64,000 nt of DNA from Pseudofrankia saprophytica (GCF_000235425.2 NZ_KI912266.1:4907786-4971785), one strand, 5' to 3'; shown: positions 1 to 8,478, counted from the stretch's first letter. Made by a program: numbers and translations. Notes: a model not told the origin generated them from the sequence alone.

Positions 1-1190
1 CCGGCGGCGGTGCCAGCGGCGGCGCCCGCGCGGCCTGCGGCACGCCCGGATATACCGACGACGAGATCCGGCTGGGCTTCGTCTACCCCGACAGCGGCGC
101 GGTCGCCGCCCCGCTCGCCGCGTCCATGAGCGGCTTCATCGCGCGGATCGGGCAGGCGAACGCAGCCGGCGGGATACACGGCCGCAAGCTGGTCTATTCC
201 TGGCGCGACGACGCGAGCGAGAGCGGCCAGAACCTGGAGGCCGCGCGCGATCTCGTCGAGAGGCAGAAGGTCTTCGGGCTCGTCGAGGCGTCCGTGAGCG
301 CCTCCGGCGGGGCGGACTACCTACGCGAGCACGGCATCCCGGTGGCGGGGATAGCCGCCGAGTCCTTCTGGGCGGACCCTCGCTACCGCAACATGTTCGC
401 CTACACGTACCTGTTCACCAACGGCCCGTCCGTCTCCACCTTCGGCGACTACGCGAAGACCCAGGGCGGTACCCGGGCGGCCGTGATCCAGAGCGACGTC
501 ACCTCGACCGGAGGTGACATCGGGTCGCGGATGAGCGTCAGCCTGGCGGCCGCGGGCATCCCGACCGTGCCCGGCCGCTTCGTCTACAACCCCAGCGTCA
601 CCAACCTCGCGCAACTGGGCCAGCAGCTGAAGCAGGCCGGGGCCGACGTGGTGATCGCCGTCCTGGCCGGCAGCAACCTGGCCGATGTCATGCGCGGCAT
701 CCGGGAGGCCGGCGCGCCGGTGAAGGTCGTCCTCGCGCCCAGCGGCTACGACAAGGCGCTGATCGACCAGTACGGCCAGACGCTCAGCGGCCTGACCGCG
801 GCGGTCACCTACGCCCCCGCCGAGGTCGGTGGCCAGGCCCACCAGGTCTACCTGGACGCGATGGCCGAGTACGCCCCCGAGTTGCGGCCTCCGGACCAGG
901 AGCTCGCCTTCGTCACCTACATCATCACCGACCTGTTCCTCACCGGGCTGGAGAAGGCCGGCGACTGCCCGACCCGCGCCCAGTTCATCGACGCCCTGCG
1001 CGCCACCAAGTACGACGCCGATGGCCTGCTGCCCGGTCCCGTCGACATGACCAAGGACTTCGGCCAGATGGCCCTCTGCTACACCTTCATGCGGGTCAAC
1101 GCGACTGGCACCGGCTACGACCCTGTCCCCGACCCGAACGCCGACCCCGCCACCCCCAACCGGTGGTGCGGCCACCGACTGGAGCAGTAG
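1..1190 (+). CDS. Branched-chain amino acid-type ABC solute-binding protein, 5' truncated
   Basis: The frame is open through the left edge of the window (first full codon at base 3), so only the C-terminal part is seen. An Ala-Cys-Gly is followed by an IRLGFVYP strand and NAAGGIHGRKL, the usual start of the Leu/Ile/Val-binding (Peripla_BP_6) fold. Further on, AGSNLADVMRGIREAG and a late FIDALRATKYDADG segment also fit that family. The role would be extracytoplasmic capture of a small, often hydrophobic or aromatic-acid ligand for an ABC importer whose permease genes are not in the window. A methionine at 126 is internal and is not the start. The ligand is unknown. Confidence 0.88.
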   Translation, partial: GGGASGGARAACGTPGYTDDEIRLGFVYPDSGAVAAPLAASMSGFIARIGQANAAGGIHGRKLVYSWRDDASESGQNLEAARDLVERQKVFGLVEASVSASGGADYLREHGIPVAGIAAESFWADPRYRNMFAYTYLFTNGPSVSTFGDYAKTQGGTRAAVIQSDVTSTGGDIGSRMSVSLAAAGIPTVPGRFVYNPSVTNLAQLGQQLKQAGADVVIAVLAGSNLADVMRGIREAGAPVKVVLAPSGYDKALIDQYGQTLSGLTAAVTYAPAEVGGQAHQVYLDAMAEYAPELRPPDQELAFVTYIITDLFLTGLEKAGDCPTRAQFIDALRATKYDADGLLPGPVDMTKDFGQMALCYTFMRVNATGTGYDPVPDPNADPATPNRWCGHRLEQ

Positions 1191-1267
1191 CCCCCGATGT
1201 GGGGTCTACACGCGACGTGTCCGAGCGCCTACTTTACGTTTGGACGTCGCTGACACACAGTCGCTCC

Positions 1268-1921
1268 ATGCGCCGTACCAGATGCTCACGCGCCGCGACC
1301 GGAATGATCATCGGACTCGTCCCGCTGGCGCTCGCCGCCTGCGGCTCCTCGACGAGCCCGCCGGCCGCCGCCGCGCAGACCTCGATGTCCCCCACGGCCT
1401 CCGCCTCGGGCGCGACGGCCTCCCCGTCGTCGCTGCCCGCCCTGTCCGCCCCGCCCACCGTGGTGCTCGCCGAGTTCACGAAGTACAGCCCGGACACCAG
1501 GGCCATCACCTACGATCCAGCGCGCGTCCCGGTCGGCTCGGACGTCGCCGTCGTGTCGGTGCAGGCCAACGGCCAGACCCTGACCCTGCTCGCGGTCCGC
1601 GGGCTGCCCCCGAACCAGCACTTCGGCGCGCACGTGCACATGAACGCGTGCGGTGAGAACCCGGAGGCGGCCGGCTCGCACTACCAGAACCGGGTCGACC
1701 CCACGCAGCCGTCGGTGAACCCCGATTACGCCAACCCACAGAACGAGATCTGGCTGGACTTCACCACGGACGCGGCCGGGTCGGCCCACGTGGAGTCGAA
1801 CGTCGGCTGGACGTTCGGCGCCCGGCCGCACAAGTCGATCGTGATCCACGCGGAGCACACGTCCACCGAACCGGGCCACGCGGGCACGGCCGGCGCCCGC
1901 CTGGCCTGCGTGAACGTCTGA
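1268..1921 (+). CDS. Cu/Zn superoxide dismutase-like lipoprotein lacking zinc ligands
   Basis: The product is a 217-residue lipoprotein. The ATG at 1268 is followed by basic residues, a hydrophobic stretch and a LAAC lipobox, then a Ser/Ala/Pro-rich linker. The C-terminal half has the SodC fold signature: GAHVHMNACG carries two copper histidines, GSHYQN the bridging histidine, VIHAEH the fourth histidine, and GARLAC the active-site arginine and second disulfide cysteine. The loop that normally supplies two zinc histidines and an aspartate instead reads NPDYANPQNE, without histidine. The protein therefore resembles Cu-only SODs. Predicted role is surface detoxification of superoxide, or copper binding. 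An in-frame ATG upstream at 1163 overlaps the previous gene and lacks a signal sequence, so it was rejected. Confidence 0.82.
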   Translation: MRRTRCSRAATGMIIGLVPLALAACGSSTSPPAAAAQTSMSPTASASGATASPSSLPALSAPPTVVLAEFTKYSPDTRAITYDPARVPVGSDVAVVSVQANGQTLTLLAVRGLPPNQHFGAHVHMNACGENPEAAGSHYQNRVDPTQPSVNPDYANPQNEIWLDFTTDAAGSAHVESNVGWTFGARPHKSIVIHAEHTSTEPGHAGTAGARLACVNV

Positions 1922-1947
1922 CCGGAGCTGCCGGGCCGGGTCACGTC

Positions 1948-1973
1948 GTCGGTTGACGTTGTCGGTTGACGTT
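1948..1973. repeat. Tandem 13-bp direct repeat
   Basis: The unit GTCGGTTGACGTT occurs twice head to tail (1948-1960 and 1961-1973), between the SOD-like gene and the cyclase gene. Each copy contains TTGAC, which resembles part of a -35 element, but no matching -10 was found. Confidence 0.7.
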
Positions 1974-1977
1974 GTCC

Positions 1978-2019
1978 GGACCGCGGTCGCGTCGGCGACT
2001 GCCGGCGCGACCGCGGTCC
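1978..2019. promoter_or_regulatory. 14-bp perfect inverted repeat (operator or terminator)
   Basis: The arm GGACCGCGGTCGCG (1978-1991) is repeated as its exact reverse complement at 2006-2019, with a 14-base spacer. It lies 57 bases after the SOD-like stop and 14 bases before the cyclase ATG. It could be a transcription terminator for the upstream gene, or an operator or 5'-UTR hairpin for the downstream one. Each arm contains the smaller palindrome GACCGCGGTC, which would suit a dimeric repressor. Confidence 0.6.
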
Positions 2020-2033
2020 GTCAAACTGCCCGT

Positions 2034-2468
2034 ATGACCAACTTGATCAGCAACCTGATGCGGCTGTGGTCCCAGCCCTTGCCAACCGACGACGACGCGG
2101 CGGAAGCAGCCTTCCGCCAGCTGTACACCGACCCGGTGACGATCAACGGGGCGAAGACCACGGCCGTCGATCTCGTCGTCCGGGCCCGGGCCCTGCAGGG
2201 CGCCTTCGAAGGCCTGGCCCACGAGCTCGTCGACCGGGTCGAGGCACCCGGAAAGATCGTCATCGGTTTCTACCTGCGTGGACGGCACACCGGCCCCTAC
2301 CCCACACCGCTGGGCATCGTGGCGCCGACCGGCCTGCCGATCGAGGTCCGAACGACCGACATCCTCACCGTCACCGACGGTCTCGTCAGCGATGTCTGGG
2401 TGGTGAGCGAGGAGCTCGGGCTGCTGACCCAGCTCGGCGCCGTCGCCCTGGCGAGTGCCGTCGGCTGA
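2034..2468 (+). CDS. SnoaL/NTF2-like ester cyclase family protein
   Basis: A 144-residue cytosolic protein of the small NTF2/SnoaL fold. It has an N-terminal helix region (AAEAAFRQLYTDPVTINGA), a helix with LQGAFEGLAHELVDRVEAPGK, and strands ending in a VTDGLVSDVWVVSEELGLL turn. Family members are polyketide cyclases, ketosteroid isomerase-like enzymes or orphan hydrolases, so no reaction can be assigned. The ATG at 2034 is chosen because homology-like sequence begins there and the upstream frame runs through the inverted repeat. No clear ribosome-binding site is visible. Confidence 0.65.
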   Translation: MTNLISNLMRLWSQPLPTDDDAAEAAFRQLYTDPVTINGAKTTAVDLVVRARALQGAFEGLAHELVDRVEAPGKIVIGFYLRGRHTGPYPTPLGIVAPTGLPIEVRTTDILTVTDGLVSDVWVVSEELGLLTQLGAVALASAVG

Positions 2469-2666
2469 CGTCCACCCCGGCGCCAGGATGTCACCCTCGG
2501 AGTCCCCAGGCCGCGGCGGCGTCACGGACGCGGACCTTCTCCGCACAGCCCCGCCTCGACCAGGCTGCACGCACGGACGGGTGAGGTAGGCCCGTCGGGC
2601 CCCGCCCCACCCCTGCGCAGGCATCACCGACCCGCGCCCGTGACCAGCCTCTGGCGCAGCCCGCTC

Positions 2667-4352
2667 CTAGGAGCAGACCGTGCCAGGCCTGGGCGGGACG
2701 AGGTCGAGAAGGTAGTGGTCGACGGCGGTATAGATGCAGCTGCTCGGTCCGGTGTACGCGCCGTGGGTGTAGGAGCGCCAGGTCAGCAGGACGGCGCTGG
2801 CCATCTGGCTGGCGAGGGACCGTGCCTCCGAGTACGGGGTCGCCGGGTCACCGATCGTGCCGACGAGCAGGATGGGTGGGGCGCCCTGGGCACGAAACGG
2901 CCCGGTGTAACGAGAGGCCGAGTGAACCGGCCAGCGGGCACAGGCCATCTCGCCATACGCCATTGTCGGGCCGAGGCGCGGGGCCTCACGGCGGAGCCGG
3001 TCGGCGAAACGCTGGTAGGCCGCGAGGTCGGTCGGGTAGGTCCCGTCGGCGCAGCGAATGGCGATGTAGGCGTCATTGGAGTTGTCGGAGCTCTCGCCAG
3101 GGCGCCGGCCCGAGCTCAGGTCGTCGCCCAGGTAGACGCTCAGGTCGTCGCCCTCACTGGCCAGTGACAGCAGCATCGCGCCGTTGTTGTCCTCGTCGGC
3201 CTGCTGCAACGCCTGCGCCAGTATTTTCCAGTTCTGCTGGCTGTACAGCGCCTCGATGACGCCCCAACGAGCAATGTCCGCGGTGATCGGCTGCGACTTG
3301 TCGACGTCCTTTCCTTCGGCTCGGATCGGGCGGCGCTCGAGCCGTGCCATCAGGCGATCGTAGGCGCCAGCCGGGTCGCCGCCGCCGAAATGGCACGCGG
3401 GGTCGTGCGCGCAGTCGGCGAGGAAGGCGTCGAGCGCCGCCTCGAATCCCTCGGTGTGCACCCGCAGCCTTTCCAGCGGTTGGTTGATCGACAGTGCCGC
3501 GTCGACGACCGCGTCGAGGACCAGTGCGCGGATGTGAGTGGGGAACAGGGCGGCGTAGGTGGCGCCGAGCTGGGTGCCGTACGAGCTGCCAAAGGCGGTC
3601 AGCTTCTTGTCGCCCAGCGCGGCGCGCAGCAGGTCGACGTCCCGGGCAGCCGCCTCGGTGGACAGGTAGGGCAGCAGCGTCGGGGTGTACTCCTTGCACT
3701 GCTGCGCGGTCTCGCTGGCGAGCTTGGCCGCGTATCGGAAATCGGCCAGCGGGTCGGTGGAGTCCAAGGACGAGTGGCCTTCCCCGTCCGCCCGGGAACC
3801 AGAGACGGACGGGCGCACCGGTGCCCCCTTGGCGTCAGAGGACTGGGTGGTGGCGTTCTCCTGGTCGGACGAGCAGCTGACGGCCGGCCTGCTACCACCG
3901 ACGCCTCGCTGGTCGAAGCCGACGATGTCGAACCGATCGCGCACAGGGGGGTCAAACCATTCCGAAGACGATTTCATGACGTCCACTCCGGACTGCCCCG
4001 GCCCGCCCGCCAGAAAAACGAGCGAGCCGATGCGCCGAGCGGTGTCTCGCGCCGGGCGGCGGGTCACCGCCAGAGTGATCGTTCCGGCGGCGGGCCGCGC
4101 ATAGTCCAGTGGGACAGGCAGCGTCGCGCACTGCGCCCCATCGCCACACGCGGTCCACGGCGAGAGCCGGCCCACTCCGACCAACGTCGGTGACACCGCG
4201 ACCGCCGGCTGCGCCGGGGCGGCAAGGCCGGCCACCGACAGCGAAAGCAACGCCAAGGTGCCGGTAAGGCGGCCCCGGACTGGACCGGTTCGCGCCGTTC
4301 GGCGGGCCGCCCTGCCCGGATCGCCGCGCTCGAGCCGCCAAGACTGGTTCAT
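2667..4352 (-). CDS. Secreted alpha/beta hydrolase, tripeptidyl-aminopeptidase (TAP) type
   Basis: The ATG at 4352 has GGCGAGG upstream and gives 561 residues with a Sec-type signal peptide (basic start, hydrophobic core near residues 28-45, AxA region). The mature enzyme has the oxyanion motif FLAGGPGQSG, the nucleophile elbow GSSYG, the acid region LVGTIGDPATPY and the catalytic histidine in YTHGAY, an arrangement typical of the SlpD/SlpE-like peptidases with a C-terminal TAP-like domain. It probably removes N-terminal peptides or hydrolyses esters outside the cell. It is transcribed divergently from the aldo/keto reductase. Methionines further upstream would spoil the signal peptide. Confidence 0.88.
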   Translation of the reverse strand: MNQSWRLERGDPGRAARRTARTGPVRGRLTGTLALLSLSVAGLAAPAQPAVAVSPTLVGVGRLSPWTACGDGAQCATLPVPLDYARPAAGTITLAVTRRPARDTARRIGSLVFLAGGPGQSGVDVMKSSSEWFDPPVRDRFDIVGFDQRGVGGSRPAVSCSSDQENATTQSSDAKGAPVRPSVSGSRADGEGHSSLDSTDPLADFRYAAKLASETAQQCKEYTPTLLPYLSTEAAARDVDLLRAALGDKKLTAFGSSYGTQLGATYAALFPTHIRALVLDAVVDAALSINQPLERLRVHTEGFEAALDAFLADCAHDPACHFGGGDPAGAYDRLMARLERRPIRAEGKDVDKSQPITADIARWGVIEALYSQQNWKILAQALQQADEDNNGAMLLSLASEGDDLSVYLGDDLSSGRRPGESSDNSNDAYIAIRCADGTYPTDLAAYQRFADRLRREAPRLGPTMAYGEMACARWPVHSASRYTGPFRAQGAPPILLVGTIGDPATPYSEARSLASQMASAVLLTWRSYTHGAYTGPSSCIYTAVDHYLLDLVPPRPGTVCS

Positions 4353-4692
4353 GAAACCTCGCCTTCGGCCGGATGGTGCCGGATCTGGAATGAAAATCCG
4401 CACGCCCATCGCCAGCACGGTCACTCTCCGTAACCGTCATCGGCTCAGTCCCCACCCGGCGGGAAGCGGTAACCGTCGGGAACCAGCGACGGCGGGAGCC
4501 ACCCACGCCAGGCGACCCACACCCAGACCGCGGCCTTTTAGTCAGATACTTCTGCCGTTCCTCGGCATGCCGGGAAACCCGATTGCGAGACTCGTGCTCG
4601 CCGTCTGGCCACAGGGCCAGTTCGGCGGGTGCATGCCCCACCGGCGGCGGTCCCATTGCGTCCGGGGGGCCGTCCGCACATGCTTGGGGCAC
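4353..4692. other. Divergent intergenic region
   Basis: This 340-base stretch separates the divergent peptidase and aldo/keto reductase genes and must hold both promoters. An open frame crosses it in the reductase frame, but its sequence is Arg/Pro-rich and unlike a protein. No clear operator or -10/-35 pair was found. Confidence 0.5.
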
Positions 4693-5715
4693 ATGGACTA
4701 CCGCGTACTCGGCCGCACCGGCGTGCGGGTCTCCCCGCTCTGCCTGGGTGCGATGATGTTCGGAGCCTGGGGCAACCCGGACCACGACGACTCAATAAAG
4801 ATCATTCACCGGGCGCTGGACGCCGGCGTCAACTTCATCGACACGGCGGACGTCTACTCCGCCGGTGAGTCCGAGGAAATCGTCGGCAGGGCGCTCGCCG
4901 GCCGCCGCGACGACATCGTGCTCGCCACCAAGCTGTACATGCCGATGGGGCCCGGCCCCAACCAGCGTGGGCTGTCCCGCCGCTGGATCGTGGCCGAGGT
5001 GGAGAACAGCCTGCGCCGCCTCGGTACCGACTGGATCGACCTCTACCAGGTGCACCGGCCCGACCCGTCGGCCGACATCGACGAGACGCTCGGCGCGCTC
5101 ACCGACCTCGTCCGGGCCGGCAAGATCCGCTACTTCGGCAGCTCGACGTTCCCGGCGCACGAGGTGGTCGAGGCACAGTGGGCGGCCGAGCGCCGCGGCC
5201 GCGAGCGGTTCGTCACCGAGCAGCCGCCGTACTCGCTGCTCGTCCGGGGCATCGAGGCCGACCTGCTGCCGGTGGCCCAGAAGTACGGCCTCGGGGTGCT
5301 GCCGTGGAGCCCACTCGCCGGCGGCTACCTGTCCGGGCGCCACACCCGCGACGGCGGCGAGGTCACCAGCACCCGGATGGCCCGCATACCCCACCGGTTC
5401 GACCTGTCCGTGCCGGAGAACCAGCGCAAGGTCGACGCGGCGATCGCGTTCGGGGACCTCGCCGCCGAGGCGGGCATCACGCTGATCGAGCTGGCCCTGG
5501 CGTTCGTGCTGCGTCACCCGGCGGTGACGTCGGCGATCATCGGCCCGCGCACCATGGAACACTTGGAAAGCCAGCTCACCGGTGCCGACGTCACCCTGGA
5601 CGAGGCGACCCTGGACCGGATCGACGAGATCGTCCCGCCGGGTGTCAACCTCAACCCGCAGGACGCCGGGTGGATCCCGCTGTCGCTCACCAAGCCGGCG
5701 CTGCGCCGCCGCTGA
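4693..5715 (+). CDS. Aldo/keto reductase
   Basis: A 340-residue NADPH-dependent (beta/alpha)8-barrel oxidoreductase. It starts MDYRVLGRTGVRVSPLCLG, which is the canonical N-terminus of the family. The catalytic tetrad is visible: Asp in DTADVYS, Tyr in the same DVY, Lys in LATKLY and His in QVHRPD. The C-terminal cofactor loop contains AIIGPRTMEHLESQL. This subgroup (AKR11/12/13-like) reduces aldehydes and ketones of varied structure. The annotated frame is open 435 bases upstream, but the start at 4693 is set by homology. It stands alone before the acyl-CoA dehydrogenase pair. Confidence 0.92.
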   Translation: MDYRVLGRTGVRVSPLCLGAMMFGAWGNPDHDDSIKIIHRALDAGVNFIDTADVYSAGESEEIVGRALAGRRDDIVLATKLYMPMGPGPNQRGLSRRWIVAEVENSLRRLGTDWIDLYQVHRPDPSADIDETLGALTDLVRAGKIRYFGSSTFPAHEVVEAQWAAERRGRERFVTEQPPYSLLVRGIEADLLPVAQKYGLGVLPWSPLAGGYLSGRHTRDGGEVTSTRMARIPHRFDLSVPENQRKVDAAIAFGDLAAEAGITLIELALAFVLRHPAVTSAIIGPRTMEHLESQLTGADVTLDEATLDRIDEIVPPGVNLNPQDAGWIPLSLTKPALRRR

Positions 5716-5763
5716 CGCCACGCCCGGTCGCGGCATATCGCGGGATGTCCCGGTATCTCGAAG

Positions 5764-5779
5764 TCGATGTCGACATCGA
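5764..5779. promoter_or_regulatory. 16-bp perfect palindrome, candidate operator
   Basis: TCGATGTCGACATCGA is a perfect palindrome in the 226-base gap before the acyl-CoA dehydrogenase pair. A shorter dyad (CGGGA-TG-TCCCG) lies just upstream at 5741-5752. With no loop it is better suited to bind a dimeric repressor than to form a terminator. The regulator is unknown. Confidence 0.5.
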
Positions 5780-5941
5780 AGGTTCCGTCCGTCTATCGTG
5801 AGCACGTCCGGCCGGCGACGCCGTCGGCGGGACGTGCCGGCAGGACCCTGAGCCTGGCCGCGGCGGGTTCACGGCCGTGACCGCGGGCGCCGAGCGGTCG
5901 GAGCGCCGGTGCTGGCGTCGCCTTCGGAGGAAGAAGACCAC

Positions 5942-7096
5942 GTGGACCTCGCTGTCACCCAGGAGCAGACCGAGCTGCGCCGGACCGTGCGTGACTTCCT
6001 CGACAAGACCTCGCCGGAGTCCGAGGTCCGTCGGCTCATGGAGACGGCTGACGGCTATGACCCCGACAGCTGGCGGCAGCTGGCCGGAGAGCTCGGCATC
6101 GCCGGCCTGACGCTGCCGGAGGAGTACGGCGGCGCCGGATGCGGGCTCGTCGAGCTCGGGATCGTGCTCGAGGAGGCCGGGCGTTCGCTGCTGTGCGCAC
6201 CCCTGCTCTCGACCGTCGTGCTGGCCGCCTCGACGCTGCTCGCCCTGGACGACGAGCAGGCCCGCGCCGACTACCTCCCCGGCATCGCCGCCGGGACGAC
6301 GGTCGCCACGCTCGCCCTGTCCGAGGCCGCCGACGCCGGCGGCGACCCCGACACCATCACCACCACGGCCGCCCGCGACGCGCACGGCTGGACGGTCACC
6401 GGGACGAAGACGCACGTGCTCGACGGGCACACCGCGGCGCTGCTTCTCGTCGCCGCCCGCACCGGCACCGGTGCCGGTGCCGGTGCCGGTGCCGGGATCA
6501 GCGTGTTCGCCGTCGACGGCGACGACCCGGGCGTGCGCCGGCAGCCTCGGGCCACGCTCGACCAGACCCGCCGGCAGGCCGACGTCACCTTCACCGCCGC
6601 GCGGGCCCGGCTGCTCGGCGGCGAGGGCGCGGCCTGGCCGGTGCTTGCGCACGTGCTCGACCTGGCCGCGGTCGCCGTCGCCGCCGAGCAGGTCGGCGGC
6701 GCGGCGCGGGTGCTCGACATGGCCGTCGGCTACGCGAAGACCAGGGTGCAGTTCGGCCGGCCGATCGGCTCGTTCCAGGCCGTCAAGCACAAGCTCGCGA
6801 ACCTGCACCTCGACGTGGAGTCGGCGCGTTCGGCCGCCTGCTACGCCCTGTGGGCGGCGGCCGAGAGCCCGTCCGACCTGCCGCTGGCGGCGAGCCTGGC
6901 GAAGGCGTGCTGCGGGGACGCGTTCGTCACGGCGGCCACCGAGAACATCCAGGTGCACGGCGGCATCGGGTTCACCTGGGAGCACCCGGCGCACCTCTAC
7001 CTGAAGCGGGCGCACAGCTCGCGCCAGCTCTTCGGCAACGCCGCCGACCACCGGCAGCGCCTCGCTCGGCACGTCCTCGCCGAACGGGCCGAGTGA
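5942..7096 (+). CDS. Acyl-CoA dehydrogenase (first of pair)
   Basis: A 384-residue FAD enzyme. It begins MDLAVTQEQTELRRTVRDFL after a GTG at 5942 that has GGAGG 11 bases upstream. Domains in order are the N-terminal helical domain (1-120), a middle beta-domain, and a C-terminal helical domain with AKTRVQFGRPIGSFQAVKHKLA and QVHGGIGFTWEHPAHLYLKRA. The FAD-binding and C-terminal signatures are standard. The middle domain is unusually short of Ser/Gly FAD-contact motifs and contains a Gly-Ala repeat. It is probably one half of a heteromeric dehydrogenase with the next gene, as in actinobacterial FadE pairs. The substrate is unknown. Confidence 0.9.
   Translation: MDLAVTQEQTELRRTVRDFLDKTSPESEVRRLMETADGYDPDSWRQLAGELGIAGLTLPEEYGGAGCGLVELGIVLEEAGRSLLCAPLLSTVVLAASTLLALDDEQARADYLPGIAAGTTVATLALSEAADAGGDPDTITTTAARDAHGWTVTGTKTHVLDGHTAALLLVAARTGTGAGAGAGAGISVFAVDGDDPGVRRQPRATLDQTRRQADVTFTAARARLLGGEGAAWPVLAHVLDLAAVAVAAEQVGGAARVLDMAVGYAKTRVQFGRPIGSFQAVKHKLANLHLDVESARSAACYALWAAAESPSDLPLAASLAKACCGDAFVTAATENIQVHGGIGFTWEHPAHLYLKRAHSSRQLFGNAADHRQRLARHVLAERAE
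6464..6493 (+). repeat. In-frame GGTGCC hexanucleotide repeat
   Basis: Four perfect GGTGCC units (6470-6493), preceded by a degenerate unit, encode alternating Gly-Ala inside the first acyl-CoA dehydrogenase. Because the unit is six bases, copy-number change would lengthen or shorten the loop without shifting the frame. Confidence 0.85.
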
Positions 7097-7177
7097 CGCC
7101 AGGTGACGCCGAACAGCCCGAATGGCCCGGGTGACCCGGGCATCCCCGCCAAGAACGCGCGTGGAGGCGAACACCTG

Positions 7178-8404
7178 ATGCCGACCCCATCCGCACCGGC
7201 TCCCGAGGGCGCGGCTGAAGCGCCCGCCGAGGCGCCTGCCGAAACGCTCGCCGAGTTCCAGGGCCGGGTCCGCGCCTGGTTCACCGCCAACGCGCCGCGC
7301 AAGGGATCACGGGAGGACTTCTCCGCCGTCCACGTCGTCAGCGCGCGCACGGCCGAGGAATACCGCGAGCAGGAGCAGCACGCGATCGACGTGACCCGTG
7401 GCTGGCAGCTCAGGCTGTTCGACGCGGGACTGGCCGGCCGGTCCTGGCCGGCCGAGTGCGGCGGCCACGGCGCACCGGCCTGGCAGGACGAGGCCGTCGC
7501 CGAGGAGCAGGCCCGGTGGGGCGTGTCGACGAAGATGTTCGCCGTCGGGCTCGAGATGGTCCCCGCGGTGCTGTTCGCCCACGGAACCCACGAGCAGCGC
7601 GTCACCTACCTCCCGCCGATCCTGCGCGGCGAGCACAGCTGGTGCCAGCTGCTGTCCGAGCCGGGCGCCGGCTCCGACCTCGCCAGCGTCCAGACGAGGG
7701 CGACGCCCCGGGACGGCGGCGGCTGGACCGTCACCGGCCAGAAGGTGTGGACCTCCAATGCCGGCTGCAGCGAGTACGCCCTGCTCGTCGCCCGCACGGG
7801 CAGCAGGGAGGAGGGCCGCGCCGGCCTGTCCTGCTTCGCGCTCGACATGACCCAGCCCGGCGTCGACATCCGCCCGCTGCGCCAGATGTCCGGCGCCTAC
7901 CACTTCAACGAGGTCTTCCTCGACGACGCGGTCGTCCCCGAGGGGGGACTCATCGGCGGCCTGGGCGACGGGTGGGCCGTGCTGCGCACGATGCTCGCCA
8001 GCGAGCGGGCCGCGATCGGCGGCGGCACCAGCGCCCGCTCCGCCACCCAGCTCGTCGCGCTAGCCAGGCACCTCGGCCACGCCGACGACCCCGGCGTGCG
8101 GGACCTGCTGGCCCAGGCGGTCATCCGGGAGCGGACCCTGGACCTGCTGCGGGCCAGGATCGCGGCCGGCCATCCCGTCCCCGCCGCCGGGCCGACGACG
8201 AAGCTGCTCTACTCCGAGCACGCCCGGCTCAGCGCCGACGCGGCCACCACCATCCTCGGGATGGCGGCGACGGTCGTCGACGACCCGGTCTCCGCGCCCT
8301 GGATCGAGCGGCTGCTGTTCGCCCCCGGCCTGCGCCTCGGCGGCGGCACGGACGAGATCCAGCGCAACGCGATCGCCGAACGCGGGCTCGGCCTCCCCCG
8401 CTGA
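7178..8404 (+). CDS. Acyl-CoA dehydrogenase (second of pair)
   Basis: A 408-residue acyl-CoA dehydrogenase starting at ATG 7178, with GGAGG at 7163-7167. An Ala/Pro/Glu-rich leader of about 25 residues precedes the fold. The middle domain has CQLLSEPGAGSDLASVQTRA and VTGQKVWTSNA, the FAD and acyl-CoA contact signatures that are weak in its neighbour. It ends with GGGTDEIQRNAIAERGLGLPR, the family C-terminus. It is separated from the first dehydrogenase by 81 bases on the same strand, so the two are likely co-transcribed and may form an alpha2beta2 enzyme acting on a bulky or side-chain acyl-CoA. Confidence 0.93.
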   Translation: MPTPSAPAPEGAAEAPAEAPAETLAEFQGRVRAWFTANAPRKGSREDFSAVHVVSARTAEEYREQEQHAIDVTRGWQLRLFDAGLAGRSWPAECGGHGAPAWQDEAVAEEQARWGVSTKMFAVGLEMVPAVLFAHGTHEQRVTYLPPILRGEHSWCQLLSEPGAGSDLASVQTRATPRDGGGWTVTGQKVWTSNAGCSEYALLVARTGSREEGRAGLSCFALDMTQPGVDIRPLRQMSGAYHFNEVFLDDAVVPEGGLIGGLGDGWAVLRTMLASERAAIGGGTSARSATQLVALARHLGHADDPGVRDLLAQAVIRERTLDLLRARIAAGHPVPAAGPTTKLLYSEHARLSADAATTILGMAATVVDDPVSAPWIERLLFAPGLRLGGGTDEIQRNAIAERGLGLPR

Positions 8405-8453
8405 GCCTGCCGGCTGACCCGACCGGCTCACCGCTCATCACTCTCCGGTCGAA

Positions 8454-8478
8454 GGTTCGAGCCCCACCCGGCCCACCA
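8454..8478 (+). other. Orphan tRNA 3' end (T-loop to CCA), candidate attachment-site remnant
   Basis: The bases have exact tRNA 3'-terminal geometry: a GG start, a 7-base T-loop TTCGAGC that fits TTCRANY, a 5-base stem strand, a 7-base acceptor strand CCGGCCC, discriminator A and encoded CCA. The matching 5' half is absent: no GGGCCGG acceptor strand, D-arm or anticodon arm precedes it, and the T-stem can form only its first two pairs. Such 3' fragments are typical cross-over copies left by tRNA-targeting integrases. In this orientation an element would lie to the left. No integrase is in view. Confidence 0.5.

Noticed and set aside
321-1175. 284-codon minus-strand open frame
   Set aside because: It is antisense to the solute-binding protein, has Gly/Val/Arg-rich low-complexity sequence and no start signal.
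6464-6493. Phase-variable on/off repeat
   Set aside because: The unit is six bases, so copy change cannot shift the frame.
5687-7174. 495-codon minus-strand open frame
   Set aside because: It is a GC-rich antisense shadow of the first acyl-CoA dehydrogenase.
8454-8478. Complete tRNA gene
   Set aside because: Acceptor 5' strand, D-arm and anticodon arm are missing upstream.
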